Shown here: one piece after another, positions 34,337-42,661 of the stretch
Position numbering within the stretch: the first letter of the stretch is position 1
How the letters are laid out: every line of letters begins with the position of its first letter
Program-made: the position numbers and the translations under genes
Assembly (NCBI GenBank): GCA_027068365.1
Contig: JAMOTQ010000062.1
Span: forward strand, 1-42,661
Direction: 5' to 3'
From: Methanocaldococcus sp.
GTDB lineage: Archaea > AGJL01 > Methanococci > Methanococcales > Methanocaldococcaceae
Length of the DNA: 42,661 bases
Notes under the pieces: model-generated
Databases searched by the model: none
What the model was told of the DNA's origin: nothing
The model's input: only the letters and a program-made list of their open reading frames with translations

Positions 34337-34711
34337 ATGAGAGTAGAAGAAACAGATGTTTTTAAGAAGTATTTTAAAAATTTAACAGACAGAGAGAGGG
34401 CAGTATTTGAAGGAGGTATTACCTTAGGGGCTCTATTTCATCAATTTGTTGGCACTCCGGTAAGTAAATATAACAAAGAATCATTAGAGAGGGCTATGGA
34501 AGAGGCGATGAAAAATCAACCATGTGTTTATGACATAAAGGTAAAAATTAAAGATGTTGGAGAAAAATACGTTTCATTAGATGGAAAGATGTTAGATGTT
34601 GATTTAAAAATTAGAATAAATAAAACTATTGCCCATTTAAAGCTTGAATACATCCCAGAAATTGATTATCCTTTAATGTATGTCAAAAAGTTTGAGAAGT
34701 TTGAGGAATAA
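34337..34711 (+). CDS. mptD: Archaeal dihydroneopterin aldolase
   Basis: A 124-aa protein orthologous to MJ0408 (MptD), which cleaves 7,8-dihydroneopterin to 6-hydroxymethyl-7,8-dihydropterin in methanopterin synthesis. Diagnostic segments are EGGITLGALFHQFVGTPVSK, then ALFHQF within it, and the strand YVSLDGKMLDVDLKIRINK. Unlike bacterial FolB it is a small tetrameric enzyme of a separate family. It starts at ATG after GGGAGGAAT, 61 bp after nadA, and probably has its own or a shared transcript. The methanopterin cofactor is needed for methanogenesis. Confidence 0.88.
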   Translation: MRVEETDVFKKYFKNLTDRERAVFEGGITLGALFHQFVGTPVSKYNKESLERAMEEAMKNQPCVYDIKVKIKDVGEKYVSLDGKMLDVDLKIRINKTIAHLKLEYIPEIDYPLMYVKKFEKFEE

Positions 34712-34781
34712 ATATTTATTTTAATAACCAAAAAATAATTGTAATATATAATTGTGTATATAAGGATATCGAGGTGAGTAG

Positions 34782-36887
34782 ATGAGAAAGCTTATTTTTA
34801 CGTTTATGTTATTTGTATTGATTAGCTATGCCTATCCTTCAAATTTGGACTATAAATATACGAGTTCAATTCCAATAGAGTTTGTTTCATTATCAAAGGT
34901 TGGTAATGTTAATGAACTTGATAGAATGTTAAATTCTAACACATCTCTGACAATTTTCTGCCTTGATAGTGACAATATAAATAAGAACATCTTATACCAT
35001 CTCGGAATAAAAAGATACACGCTATCAAAAATTCCAGATTTTGGAAATTACACATATGTTAGTAAAAATGGAGTTATTGTAATTTATCCAAAGTATAGTG
35101 TTTATGAAGAGGATGGAGCTTTAATATTCAACCCACCAAAGGAAGAAAATTATAGCAAATATGAGTTTGTAAAGCCATATAAGATTAAAGTTCCAAATGT
35201 TTCAGAAATTCCTGAATATGATGGATACGTGCTGATACAAAACTCAACCTTTATTCTCTATCCAAAAAAATACATAATTAGGGGTAAGGATGGAGAGATT
35301 TATTACAACCCTCCAAAAAATAGTTCTGATAATTATTATTACAAATACTCTTACAATCTTCCAGAAAAATGTATTCCCGAGTATTACGATTACGTGTTTG
35401 TTGATAAAAACGATGTCTTTATAATATATCCAAAGAAATATATTGTAAGGAATGATGATGGAGCTTTAATATTCAACCCGCCAGTAGAAGCTAAGGAAGC
35501 TCCAATTTATAAAATTAATTATAAGAAGGTAGCAGATGGAGTTTATGAAATTAAGAAGAATAAACTCCTCTTCTTATATCCAACATCGTTGAATGATAAA
35601 AAGACCCTTGATATTATTGGGGAATATATTGCTAAAAATGGAGGTGTTTTTGCATACATAAATAAAGTTCCTCCATACTATAAGCATATGCTCGTTTCAG
35701 GAGTTGCTGTAAATAAGATAATTCCTGATAAAAATGGGGATTATGCCATAGATGTTGCTGGAAGGAAGATTAAAGTAGATGTGTTAGATGATGAAATAAT
35801 TAACAAAAAAGTGAGGTCTATAAAGGCGTTAAAAGCTTTTGGTATAAATGTGAGCTATATAGTGACGGGTAGTGAGGGAATTGAAATTGTAAAAAAATCT
35901 GATGTTGATGTAGATGAACTTGAAGATTTATATGATTATTATTGGTTTAAAAAGGGTTATCAGGAGAATTATACACATATTTACTTTAACCCATCAAAGT
36001 TAGATATCAAAGCAGATGACATATTGGCGTTAAGCTATTACCCTTTAATTTATGTTGATAAAGCACCAGAGACATTTAGAAACGACCCTATTGGTGGCTA
36101 TTATCCAAAGGTTATAAGCTATAAAGGAACTAAGGACTATGGTTATTGGGAAGAAGGGGCTAAAAGTGAAAATAAGTATTATCACTTAGATAATGGTGAG
36201 CCATATTGGGAAGGAAACGCTAAAGAACCATCAAAATGGTATTATGAAGGGGAGCCGGCTTTACCAGAAGAAGATAGCGAAATGTGGGACAAATATGAAT
36301 ATTTCAATCATTGGTTTGTTAAAAACTATGCTTATGCATTGGCAAGAGGATGTAATGGTTTATTCTTAGAAAGTTCAGACAAAAACTTGACAGATGCAGT
36401 ATTTGGAAAAGATAATGAAGATTTAGATTGGAAATTGGAGTTAAGAGATAAGGTTGATTATGTGGTAATTCCTGGGAATAAAGGATTTGAAATTTATGAT
36501 GGAATTCCAATTGTTAGAATTCCAACACCACTAAAAGAAATTTATGGAGTAAATGTTGTTAATACTCTCTACATTCCACCAAAAGACGAGGAATTTGGAG
36601 TTTATATTGCAGATATTAGGGACTATGATAAAGATTTAATCATGGAATTAAAAGAAAATGGGACAGACATAGTTTCATTTAAGGACTTAGCTGGATGGCT
36701 TGATAAATATGTTGATAATAATGTGATATATAATAAAGGAAATTTAAGTATAAAAGATAATAGAGGGGTAAAAGTCACCATATTTAAAAAGAGTTTTAAT
36801 ATGACTGGTTATGATATAGAAGAGTTTGATAAAGAGCATTGTAAATATGTTATAATAAATCCTCCAAAACAACTTCCTTTAAATTAA
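34782..36887 (+). CDS. Secreted protein with three internal repeats (MJ0409 type), function unknown
   Basis: A 701-aa exported protein. Residues 1-19 form a signal peptide ([20 protein letters not shown]). Three tandem repeats of about 57 residues lie at 84-120, 143-179 and 198-234, each with a core like [19 protein letters not shown] or YP....DGALIFNPP; a fourth partial copy is at 243-267. The C-terminal two thirds is Tyr-, Asp- and Trp-rich ([36 protein letters not shown]) with an alpha-beta layout. This could be a TIM-barrel glycosidase-like domain, but I cannot name a family. It lacks an obvious C-terminal membrane anchor. A TATA-like GTGTATATAAGG and GAGGTGA lie upstream. It precedes the ParA-like gene by 20 bp. 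Confidence 0.75.
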   Translation: MRKLIFTFMLFVLISYAYPSNLDYKYTSSIPIEFVSLSKVGNVNELDRMLNSNTSLTIFCLDSDNINKNILYHLGIKRYTLSKIPDFGNYTYVSKNGVIVIYPKYSVYEEDGALIFNPPKEENYSKYEFVKPYKIKVPNVSEIPEYDGYVLIQNSTFILYPKKYIIRGKDGEIYYNPPKNSSDNYYYKYSYNLPEKCIPEYYDYVFVDKNDVFIIYPKKYIVRNDDGALIFNPPVEAKEAPIYKINYKKVADGVYEIKKNKLLFLYPTSLNDKKTLDIIGEYIAKNGGVFAYINKVPPYYKHMLVSGVAVNKIIPDKNGDYAIDVAGRKIKVDVLDDEIINKKVRSIKALKAFGINVSYIVTGSEGIEIVKKSDVDVDELEDLYDYYWFKKGYQENYTHIYFNPSKLDIKADDILALSYYPLIYVDKAPETFRNDPIGGYYPKVISYKGTKDYGYWEEGAKSENKYYHLDNGEPYWEGNAKEPSKWYYEGEPALPEEDSEMWDKYEYFNHWFVKNYAYALARGCNGLFLESSDKNLTDAVFGKDNEDLDWKLELRDKVDYVVIPGNKGFEIYDGIPIVRIPTPLKEIYGVNVVNTLYIPPKDEEFGVYIADIRDYDKDLIMELKENGTDIVSFKDLAGWLDKYVDNNVIYNKGNLSIKDNRGVKVTIFKKSFNMTGYDIEEFDKEHCKYVIINPPKQLPLN

Positions 36888-36907
36888 ATAATTTTTTGGT
36901 GATAATT

Positions 36908-37705
36908 ATGAAAATTGGATTTTATAATATTCAAGGGGGAACTGGAAAAACAACCATTGCCGCAAATTTTGCATATATACTTAGTGAGTCAGTAAAAACC
37001 ATATTGATTGATTGCGATATTTATGGAGGAACTACTGCGGTGTTATTTGGATTTGAAGACCACGAGCATACTTTAAACTCTTATCTTGCAGGAGAGTCAG
37101 CTATTGAAGATATTATATGCCATTATGATGATTTAGATATAATTCATACTGATGTATCTTCCAAGGTTTTTGCATATAAGTACGATTTAAGTAGGTTTGG
37201 AGAGTTAATTAAAATATTGGAGGATGAGTACGATGTTATAGTTTATGATTTCCCTCCAAATATCGTTGAAGACAATCCATTATTTGGATATGTAGGGGAG
37301 TATGAGTATATTAATAAAATAATCATAGTTGGAGACGATAGTATCCCTTCAATTGCAAATTCGTTAAAAACTATGGACCTCGTTAGAGAGTTAGGAATTG
37401 GAATTACAGGAATTATATTAAATAAATATTTAGGATTTACTGATATTAGTGAGATAGTAGATGATATCGTTGGGATTTTACCGTATGATTATAATGTAGA
37501 GAAACAGTGGACAGAAAGTACTCCAATAGTGAAATTTAAAACAAAATTTACAAAAGAGTTGAGGAAATTAACGAATGAAATTGCAAGTGTGTATTTAGAG
37601 AAGGACTTAGCATCATTAAGAGCATTGAAATTGGCAAAGGCAATATCTGGAATTGAACTTGAAGAAAATCATAATAACGAATTTGAAGGAGCCAATAAAC
37701 TATAA
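36908..37705 (+). CDS. ParA/MinD-family ATPase (MJ0410 type)
   Basis: A 265-aa deviant-Walker-A ATPase: MKIGFYNIQGGTGKTTIAAN, with the P-loop GGTGKTT at residues 10-16. A' is ILIDCDIYGG and B is IVYDFPPN. Unlike chromosome-partitioning ParA it has no partner ParB nearby. The first lysine of the KGG motif is replaced by Gln (QGGTGKT), so dimer contacts may differ. The orthologue in M. jannaschii lies between the same neighbours. Role unknown; perhaps positions a cell-surface or protein complex linked to the upstream secreted protein. ATG 36908 is preferred over a GTG at 36896 because GGTGAT lies just before it. Confidence 0.8.
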   Translation: MKIGFYNIQGGTGKTTIAANFAYILSESVKTILIDCDIYGGTTAVLFGFEDHEHTLNSYLAGESAIEDIICHYDDLDIIHTDVSSKVFAYKYDLSRFGELIKILEDEYDVIVYDFPPNIVEDNPLFGYVGEYEYINKIIIVGDDSIPSIANSLKTMDLVRELGIGITGIILNKYLGFTDISEIVDDIVGILPYDYNVEKQWTESTPIVKFKTKFTKELRKLTNEIASVYLEKDLASLRALKLAKAISGIELEENHNNEFEGANKL

Positions 37706-37757
37706 AAAATCTTTTAATTTTCTAATTTTTTAAAATTAAATTTTTGTAAGGGATAAT

Positions 37758-38576
37758 ATGCTAACAAAGAGGATAATTCCATGTTTGGATATTAAAGATG
37801 GAAGAGTTGTTAAAGGGACAAAATTTTTAAATTTGAGAGATGCTGGAGATCCAGTTGAGTTAGCCCAATACTATGATAATGAAGGAGCTGATGAGCTTGT
37901 ATTTTTAGATATAACTGCCTCAGCAGAAAAGAGAGACATAATTATTGATGTTGTAGAGAGAACAGCTGAAAAGGTCTTTATTCCCTTAACTGTTGGTGGA
38001 GGAATTAAGTCAATTGAAGATTTTAGAAGAATATTGAGGGCGGGGGCGGATAAGGTTTCAATAAACACTGCGGCAGTAAAGAATCCAAATTTAATTAAAG
38101 AGGCGAGTGAGATATTTGGCTCTCAGTGTGTTGTTGTAGCTATTGATGCTAAAAGACACTATGTTAATGAAGATGAGATAGACAATATAAATAAAAATGT
38201 TGTTAAGGTAGAGGATGGATATTGTTGGTTTGAAGTTTATATATATGGAGGGAGAAAAGAAACGGGCATAGATGCCATAGAATGGGCTAAAAAAGTTGAA
38301 GAGTTGGGAGCTGGAGAGATTTTATTAACGAGTATTGACAAAGATGGGACAAAAAGTGGTTATGATTTGATATTAACAAGAGAGATTTCCAAAGCTATTA
38401 AATTGCCAGTGATTGCATCTGGTGGAGCTGGAAATCCAGAGCATGTTTATGAGGCATTTGTGCATGGAAAGGCAGATGCTGCATTAATGGCGGGAATATT
38501 GCATTATAGAGAATATACAATAGAGGAGCTAAAAAAGTATTGTGCAGATAGGGGAATACCTATGAGATTGTTATAA
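37758..38576 (+). CDS. hisF: Imidazole glycerol phosphate synthase subunit HisF
   Basis: A 272-aa (beta-alpha)8 barrel cyclase of histidine synthesis. It has D11 in [15 protein letters not shown], the phosphate-binding [14 protein letters not shown] and [15 protein letters not shown]131 in [10 protein letters not shown], and [16 protein letters not shown]. These give both catalytic Asp residues and the two phosphate sites. With HisH it makes IGP and AICAR from PRFAR and glutamine. HisH is not adjacent. It corresponds to MJ0411 and ends two bases before the convergent ABC ATPase stop. ATG follows AAGGGAT. Confidence 0.96.
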   Translation: MLTKRIIPCLDIKDGRVVKGTKFLNLRDAGDPVELAQYYDNEGADELVFLDITASAEKRDIIIDVVERTAEKVFIPLTVGGGIKSIEDFRRILRAGADKVSINTAAVKNPNLIKEASEIFGSQCVVVAIDAKRHYVNEDEIDNINKNVVKVEDGYCWFEVYIYGGRKETGIDAIEWAKKVEELGAGEILLTSIDKDGTKSGYDLILTREISKAIKLPVIASGGAGNPEHVYEAFVHGKADAALMAGILHYREYTIEELKKYCADRGIPMRLL

Positions 38577-38578
38577 GT

Positions 38579-39352
38579 TTATCTTTGTTTTAATGATTTT
38601 AAGACCTCATCCCTTAATATATTTAGGATTTTTTTCCTATATTCAAGGAATTCAATGCTTGTTCTATCTCTTGGTCTTTCTAAATCAATTTTAACAATTT
38701 CTTTTATTCTCCCAGGTCTTGCAGTTAAAACAACAACTCTATCAGACAAATAAATTGCCTCATCAACACTGTGTGTGACAAAAAACACCGTCTTTTTTTC
38801 TTTCTCCCAAATTTTTAATAACTCATTTTGTAATATATTCCTTGTTTGGGCATCTAACGCGGCAAATGGCTCATCCATTAGAACAATCTCTGGGTCGTTA
38901 GCTAAAGTCCTCGCTATTGCAACCCTCTGCTGCATCCCTCCACTTAGTTGGTAGGGGTATGCATCTTCAAATCCTTCCAACCCAACCATTTTAATAAATT
39001 TTTTAGCTATCTCAATCCTTTCTTTTTTTGGAATACCCTTCAACTCCAAACCAAAAGTAACATTTTTTAAAACTGTTCTCCATGGCATTAAAGTATATTG
39101 TTGAAATACAACCCCCCTATCTGCTCCGGGTCCTTTAACTTCCCTTCCGTCTAATAGAACCCTTCCCTCAGTAGGATAATCTAAGCCAGCTATAATCCTC
39201 AATAATGTTGTTTTTCCACAACCACTCGGTCCCATAACTGTTAAAAATTCATTTTCATAGACATCTAAATTAATGTTATCTAATGCTTTAACTTTGTTTC
39301 CATTAAATTCAAAAATTTTTGTTAGATTTTCAACTTTCAGCTTCACTTTCAT
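38579..39352 (-). CDS. ABC transporter ATP-binding protein (nitrate/sulfonate/taurine type)
   Basis: A 257-aa nucleotide-binding subunit. Walker A is [12 protein letters not shown], the Q-loop FQQYTLMPW, the signature LSGGMQQR, Walker [14 protein letters not shown] and the switch His in FVTHSVDEA. The LMPW after the Q-loop and the RPRDR tail are typical of the NrtD/SsuB/TauB class. It corresponds to MJ0412. The permease gene precedes it on the same strand; a solute-binding protein is not next to them. Substrate is unknown. Confidence 0.92.
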   Translation of the reverse strand: MKVKLKVENLTKIFEFNGNKVKALDNINLDVYENEFLTVMGPSGCGKTTLLRIIAGLDYPTEGRVLLDGREVKGPGADRGVVFQQYTLMPWRTVLKNVTFGLELKGIPKKERIEIAKKFIKMVGLEGFEDAYPYQLSGGMQQRVAIARTLANDPEIVLMDEPFAALDAQTRNILQNELLKIWEKEKKTVFFVTHSVDEAIYLSDRVVVLTARPGRIKEIVKIDLERPRDRTSIEFLEYRKKILNILRDEVLKSLKQR

Positions 39353-39439
39353 TCTATCCCTTTTTTATTTCTTAGACCATTTAGGAAACCTTCTTATTGG
39401 TATGAACCTTTTAGTAAAAGCTTTACCAATTATTTCATT

Positions 39440-40225
39440 CTATTTCATCATCTTTCTCCAAACAAAGTATTTATCTTCTATATATCTTAGCCCCCTATCC
39501 AACACAAGTCCGATTAATCCAATAACCACCATGCAGGCAATAACAACGTCCATTCTACTTAACGAATAGGCGTACATAATTAGATACCCTAAGCCAGCAT
39601 TACTCGATGGTAGCATTTCAGCGGCAACGACACACATCCATGCAATTCCAGCACCAACTCTCAGCCCAGTTAAAATGCTTGGAGAAGATGCTGGGATAAC
39701 AACTTTTATTAGAATATCTTTTCCCTTAGCTCCTAATGTTAAAGCCGCTTCAATTAGAGGATTGGGAACACTTTTAACCCCAGATATTGTATTTATTAAT
39801 ATTGGGAAGAACGCTCCAATAAATATAATAAATATCATTGACATCTCTCCCAATCCAAACCATGCCAACGATAGTGGGACCCAAGCTAATGGAGGAATTG
39901 GTCTTAATAGTTCAATTAATGTATCAAATAAGCTATTTATCGTTTTGTAATAGCCCATTAATATTCCTAAGGGTATTGCCATAATTGAAGCCAATAAAAA
40001 ACCACTTAGAACTCTTTTTATACTAATTATTGTATTGTCTATTAAACTCCCGGTTCCTAAAATTCCCTGAAAGGGATGAATTAAAACATTAATAACTGCT
40101 TCAACTCTTGGCAAAATAACTGGATTATTTAGGTATATTGCTAAAACCTCCCACAAAACAACAACACCAAGTGGAGTAACTATCTTTAAGACAATGTCCT
40201 TTATTTTCACAGGTATCCCTCTCAT
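39440..40225 (-). CDS. ABC transporter permease (SsuC/TauC type)
   Basis: A 261-aa inner-membrane permease with about six spans. The coupling-helix EAA loop is EAALTLGAKGKDILIKVVIP, preceded by PPLAWVPLSLAWFGLGEMS. It is the membrane partner of the ATPase encoded 87 bp downstream and orthologous to MJ0413. It ends in a TAG codon after WRKMMK. The reading frame then continues for 24 sense codons to a TAA at 39365. That tail, NEIIGKAFTKRFIPIRRFP, is basic and looks like coding sequence, so the TAG may be a recent nonsense change or the tail a relic. The ATG start has GAGAGGGAT-like context. Confidence 0.9.
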   Translation of the reverse strand: MRGIPVKIKDIVLKIVTPLGVVVLWEVLAIYLNNPVILPRVEAVINVLIHPFQGILGTGSLIDNTIISIKRVLSGFLLASIMAIPLGILMGYYKTINSLFDTLIELLRPIPPLAWVPLSLAWFGLGEMSMIFIIFIGAFFPILINTISGVKSVPNPLIEAALTLGAKGKDILIKVVIPASSPSILTGLRVGAGIAWMCVVAAEMLPSSNAGLGYLIMYAYSLSRMDVVIACMVVIGLIGLVLDRGLRYIEDKYFVWRKMMK

Positions 40226-40295
40226 TTAAATTTAATTATAAATTTATAAAATTAATTACTATGTATTTAATTTTTATTATTACTTCTAAACCCAA

Positions 40296-41468
40296 CTACT
40301 CCCAAAGTGTTCCATTTAAATAACTTATAATTTTATCATTGGTTTTGTTGTATATCTTTCCAATTAATGCCTTAATTTTAACGCCTTCATTAGTATTGAT
40401 TTTTTCAATATTTTTTATTTTTATAACCATTTTCATCTTTCTCATAAAATCTAAAAACTCATCAAAATCATCTTCACTATCAAATATAAGCTCAAAGTCC
40501 TCAGAAACTCTCTCTCCATTAGCTACTCTATTTATTGTTTCAACCATTGGCAATAAAATTGCCTCCCCCAAATCCTTAGCCCTCTTTTTTCTCTCTTCAA
40601 GAGTTTCCTTAAACTCATAACTCATAAATCCCTCTCTTACAACTCTACTGAATAAAAAGTCCATTCCCAAATCAAAGAAAAAGGTAAAGGCAGATTTTAA
40701 GTCCTCACATTGAGTGTAATGGGTTGTGTATTTTATTGGAGGGACAGCCATATCTGGGTCTTTTAAAACAACTCCTTCCCTTCCTTCTTTGTTTAGCTTT
40801 TCAATAATCTTTCTTATATGGATGTGGGCTTCATCTTTATCAACTACTGTCAGTGGCTTAACATAAGGTAGGTTATATTTTTCACATAAATTTATCCTCT
40901 CTTTTACTGGTAGGGATTTATTGGTTTCTCTCTCTTTTATATCAAATATATAAAATCCAAGATTTTCATAACCTCTATCAACCTCTTTGTAATAATAAGG
41001 CATATAAGGGTTATTTAAGCCAATCATTTCCCCACATAGCATATATTTATTATAATCATCTAAAATCTCTAAATTTAAGAATTTTTTAACTTTTTTTGTT
41101 GTAAATGGGCAGATATAGCCACTTCTTGTCAATGCATAAACTTTGCCATCTATTTTAACTATCCTTATATTATAGCCGTTCAGCTTTTCCTCAACAACAA
41201 CCTTATCAATAAAATGTTTTTTTAGTGTTGGATAAAGAGTTATAGCCCTGTATGTTTTTGGATAACCCCTAACAATGTCAAGGTTGTCGTTTAGAAATAT
41301 AACTGTTCCTTTCTCTATCCCTTTAAATTCTTTTTTAAATAACAATGTTTTTGTTTCTTTATATTCATCTTCTCTTAAAATTTTCTTTTTAAATGCCTTG
41401 TTTAAATCTTTTATGGATAAATTTAGCTTTTCAGCGATTTTATTTAAATCGTATGTTGAAACCTTCAT
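40296..41468 (-). CDS. ATP-dependent RNA ligase, Rnl3 family (MJ0414 type)
   Basis: A 390-aa archaeal RNA ligase of the nucleotidyltransferase superfamily. Motif I is VVEEKLNGYNIRIVK with the adenylated Lys; the motif Ia region is ALTRSGYICPFT. Motif III/IIIa is MLCGEMIG and YFIFDI-like (LGFYIFDIKER), motif IV REGVVLKDPD and motif V PPIKYTTHY. A C-terminal helical domain (about 250-390) is that of homodimeric Pab1020/MthRnl enzymes, which circularise or seal RNA ends. ATG 41468 with upstream GGAGCTGAT is chosen over a TTG 15 bases earlier. It corresponds to MJ0414. The physiological RNA is unknown. Confidence 0.88.
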   Translation of the reverse strand: MKVSTYDLNKIAEKLNLSIKDLNKAFKKKILREDEYKETKTLLFKKEFKGIEKGTVIFLNDNLDIVRGYPKTYRAITLYPTLKKHFIDKVVVEEKLNGYNIRIVKIDGKVYALTRSGYICPFTTKKVKKFLNLEILDDYNKYMLCGEMIGLNNPYMPYYYKEVDRGYENLGFYIFDIKERETNKSLPVKERINLCEKYNLPYVKPLTVVDKDEAHIHIRKIIEKLNKEGREGVVLKDPDMAVPPIKYTTHYTQCEDLKSAFTFFFDLGMDFLFSRVVREGFMSYEFKETLEERKKRAKDLGEAILLPMVETINRVANGERVSEDFELIFDSEDDFDEFLDFMRKMKMVIKIKNIEKINTNEGVKIKALIGKIYNKTNDKIISYLNGTLWE

Positions 41469-41497
41469 AGCTATCAGCTCCAAATGTATTTATATAG

Positions 41498-42211
41498 TTA
41501 TATGTTCAACTTCCTCCTAATCTTCTTTACAACTTTACTATACAATGCTATATTATACTTACTTCCTAACCTCCCATAATGCCATCTTGTTTTCCATGGA
41601 TTTTTTAATAAATTGGATTTTTCTTTTAATAATTCTTCTGTTTTTATCTTCAATAAATTTAAAAACTCTTTTGGGGATAAATCATCAGGTTTTTCTATAT
41701 TTAACTCACTAAACTTTATGTAAGCATTTCCAAGCTCCCATATAAAATGGGCATCACTACCAAAACCCATTGCAAACTCATATTTTTCAGCATATTCAAG
41801 AGCTTTTAAATTTGGCTCTATACTCCTACATCTACTATTAAATACTTCAACAATATGGACATATTTTAAGAACTCTTTTTCCTCCAATACATTAAATTTT
41901 GCTAAACTCCTCCTTCTATTAAAATCAAATGGATGAGGGAGGTAAATTAAAGCATCCTGCTCTCTAACTCTATCCAATGCTTCATACAAATCTAAGTTTG
42001 GGGGAATCTCTTCATTTAAAAATAAACCAATAAATTCCCCTCTATCTGTTGCTATTTCCTCCCCAGGTATTGCGAAATTTAATTTAGTTAGTTTGTTGTG
42101 GTCACAAATAGCAGGGAGGATTTTCTTTTTTTCACAGAGCTTTTTCAATAAACCTTTTGGGTTTAGAGAACACTTACTTATTATAGAATGAACATGTAAA
42201 TCAACTTTCAT
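41498..42211 (-). CDS. PHP-domain phosphoesterase-like protein
   Basis: A 237-aa PHP-superfamily protein. It starts MKVDLHVHSIISKCSLN, the first metal-binding His pair. Further metal ligands are in AICDHNKL, LIYLPHPFDF, VEVFNSR and GFGSDAHFIWELGN. The set of His and Asp residues fits a trinuclear metal centre. Archaeal stand-alone PHP proteins hydrolyse phosphoesters, but the substrate is unknown here. ATG 42211 is chosen since it is the first residue of the conserved strand; an upstream in-frame TTG at 42223 adds four residues. It lies 30 bp upstream of the RNA ligase gene, possibly in the same operon. Confidence 0.85.
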   Translation of the reverse strand: MKVDLHVHSIISKCSLNPKGLLKKLCEKKKILPAICDHNKLTKLNFAIPGEEIATDRGEFIGLFLNEEIPPNLDLYEALDRVREQDALIYLPHPFDFNRRRSLAKFNVLEEKEFLKYVHIVEVFNSRCRSIEPNLKALEYAEKYEFAMGFGSDAHFIWELGNAYIKFSELNIEKPDDLSPKEFLNLLKIKTEELLKEKSNLLKNPWKTRWHYGRLGSKYNIALYSKVVKKIRRKLNI

Positions 42212-42318
42212 TGATGTCCCCAATATTATTTATCTCTCAGATAATTGGTAATAATTATAATAATAGGAGATATAACTTATAAAAATTTAATAGGACTTTC
42301 GCAAATGAATTTAAATAC

Positions 42319-42661
42319 TTAGATTAAAGATAATACAACATTTTCGAATAATGAGATTATAGCATTTCCAACGGCTATTCGATTTAGTTTTCTTCTAAGT
42401 TCATACCAACTAATCTTTTTATCGATTCTGATTCTTTCCAAAATAAAGAAAGCTCTCATGGATACCGAAATATGTCCTAATATTGGAAATCTCCTTCTAA
42501 CAAAAAAGTTTCCGATATTACAGCATTGTTTAACTCCCCTGTGGAATTCTTCGATTCTCCAAGAAGCGTTTTTGACTTCTTGGAATTCTTCAAAAGTCAT
42601 AAATAGGTTGTTTGTTATATAATATACTGCCTTTCCGTTTTTGGAAAGGCAGAAGAGTTTA
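42319..42661 (-). mobile_element. DDE transposase C-terminal part (IS4-like), runs off the right edge
   Basis: The minus-strand frame is open from the right edge through 42600 to a stop at 42319; at least 113 residues are visible. The segment NASWRIEEFHRGVKQCCNIG contains the last catalytic Glu with downstream Arg/Lys in the Y/W-R-x-E-(6)-K arrangement of IS4-type DDE enzymes. FFVRRRFPILGHISVSMRAF follows, then a helical tail. The N-terminal two thirds, the first two catalytic Asp and the right terminal repeat are outside. Whether it is intact cannot be told. A possible IS end lies between 42211 and 42319, but I could not define an inverted repeat there. It is different in type from the stub at 13041. 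Confidence 0.75.

Overview
The window comes from a hyperthermophilic methanogen of the genus Methanocaldococcus (order Methanococcales). The evidence is very AT-rich DNA, GGTGAT-type ribosome binding sites, GTG and TTG starts, archaeal information-processing genes (aIF2 beta, L37e, FttA/aCPSF1, proteasome beta, archaeal-type ProRS) and methanogen-only genes (TfrB, methanogenesis marker proteins). Many proteins look like close orthologues of M. jannaschii proteins I recognise (NCX_Mj/MJ0091, MJ0092, MJ0097-98, MJ1236-1238, MJ0406-0414). Those blocks are not contiguous in M. jannaschii, so this is a relative with a rearranged order. Locus numbers are from memory, not from a search.

Layout. 1-5038 (+): tail of a HAD phosphatase, a CooC-like ATPase, a U32 peptidase-like protein, the Na+/Ca2+ exchanger and TfrB. 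5064-12914 (-): methanogen genes of unknown function including marker protein 7, a SpoIIM-like membrane protein, then aIF2 beta, L37e, FttA, proteasome beta and ProRS. 12960-31170 is accessory: a transposase stub, a cas1 remnant, two large minus-strand defence-type operons, a decayed small gene between them, and a small gene bracketed by two inverted copies of a MITE-like element. 31219-42211 returns to core genes: DUF6485, marker protein 5, DUF2111, PfkB nucleoside kinase, NadA, MptD, a secreted repeat protein, a ParA/MinD ATPase, HisF, an ABC importer, an RNA ligase and a PHP protein. The right edge holds the end of a DDE transposase.

The most interesting part is the two-gene operon at 13753-20143. 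The upstream gene (944 aa) has a C-terminal half that reads like a divergent Argonaute MID-PIWI module lacking recognisable catalytic acids. The downstream gene (1181 aa) joins a PD-(D/E)XK nuclease signature to an SF2-type helicase with an unusual P-loop. The content recalls bacterial pPIWI-RE modules but is rearranged and archaeal. It sits beside a second system (20608-30541) made of a DUF1156 DNA methyltransferase, a DUF499 ATPase, a 152-aa protein and a SNF2 helicase with a DUF3883-like nuclease end, which resembles DISARM-related methylation-based defence. No tRNA, rRNA or CRISPR array was seen.
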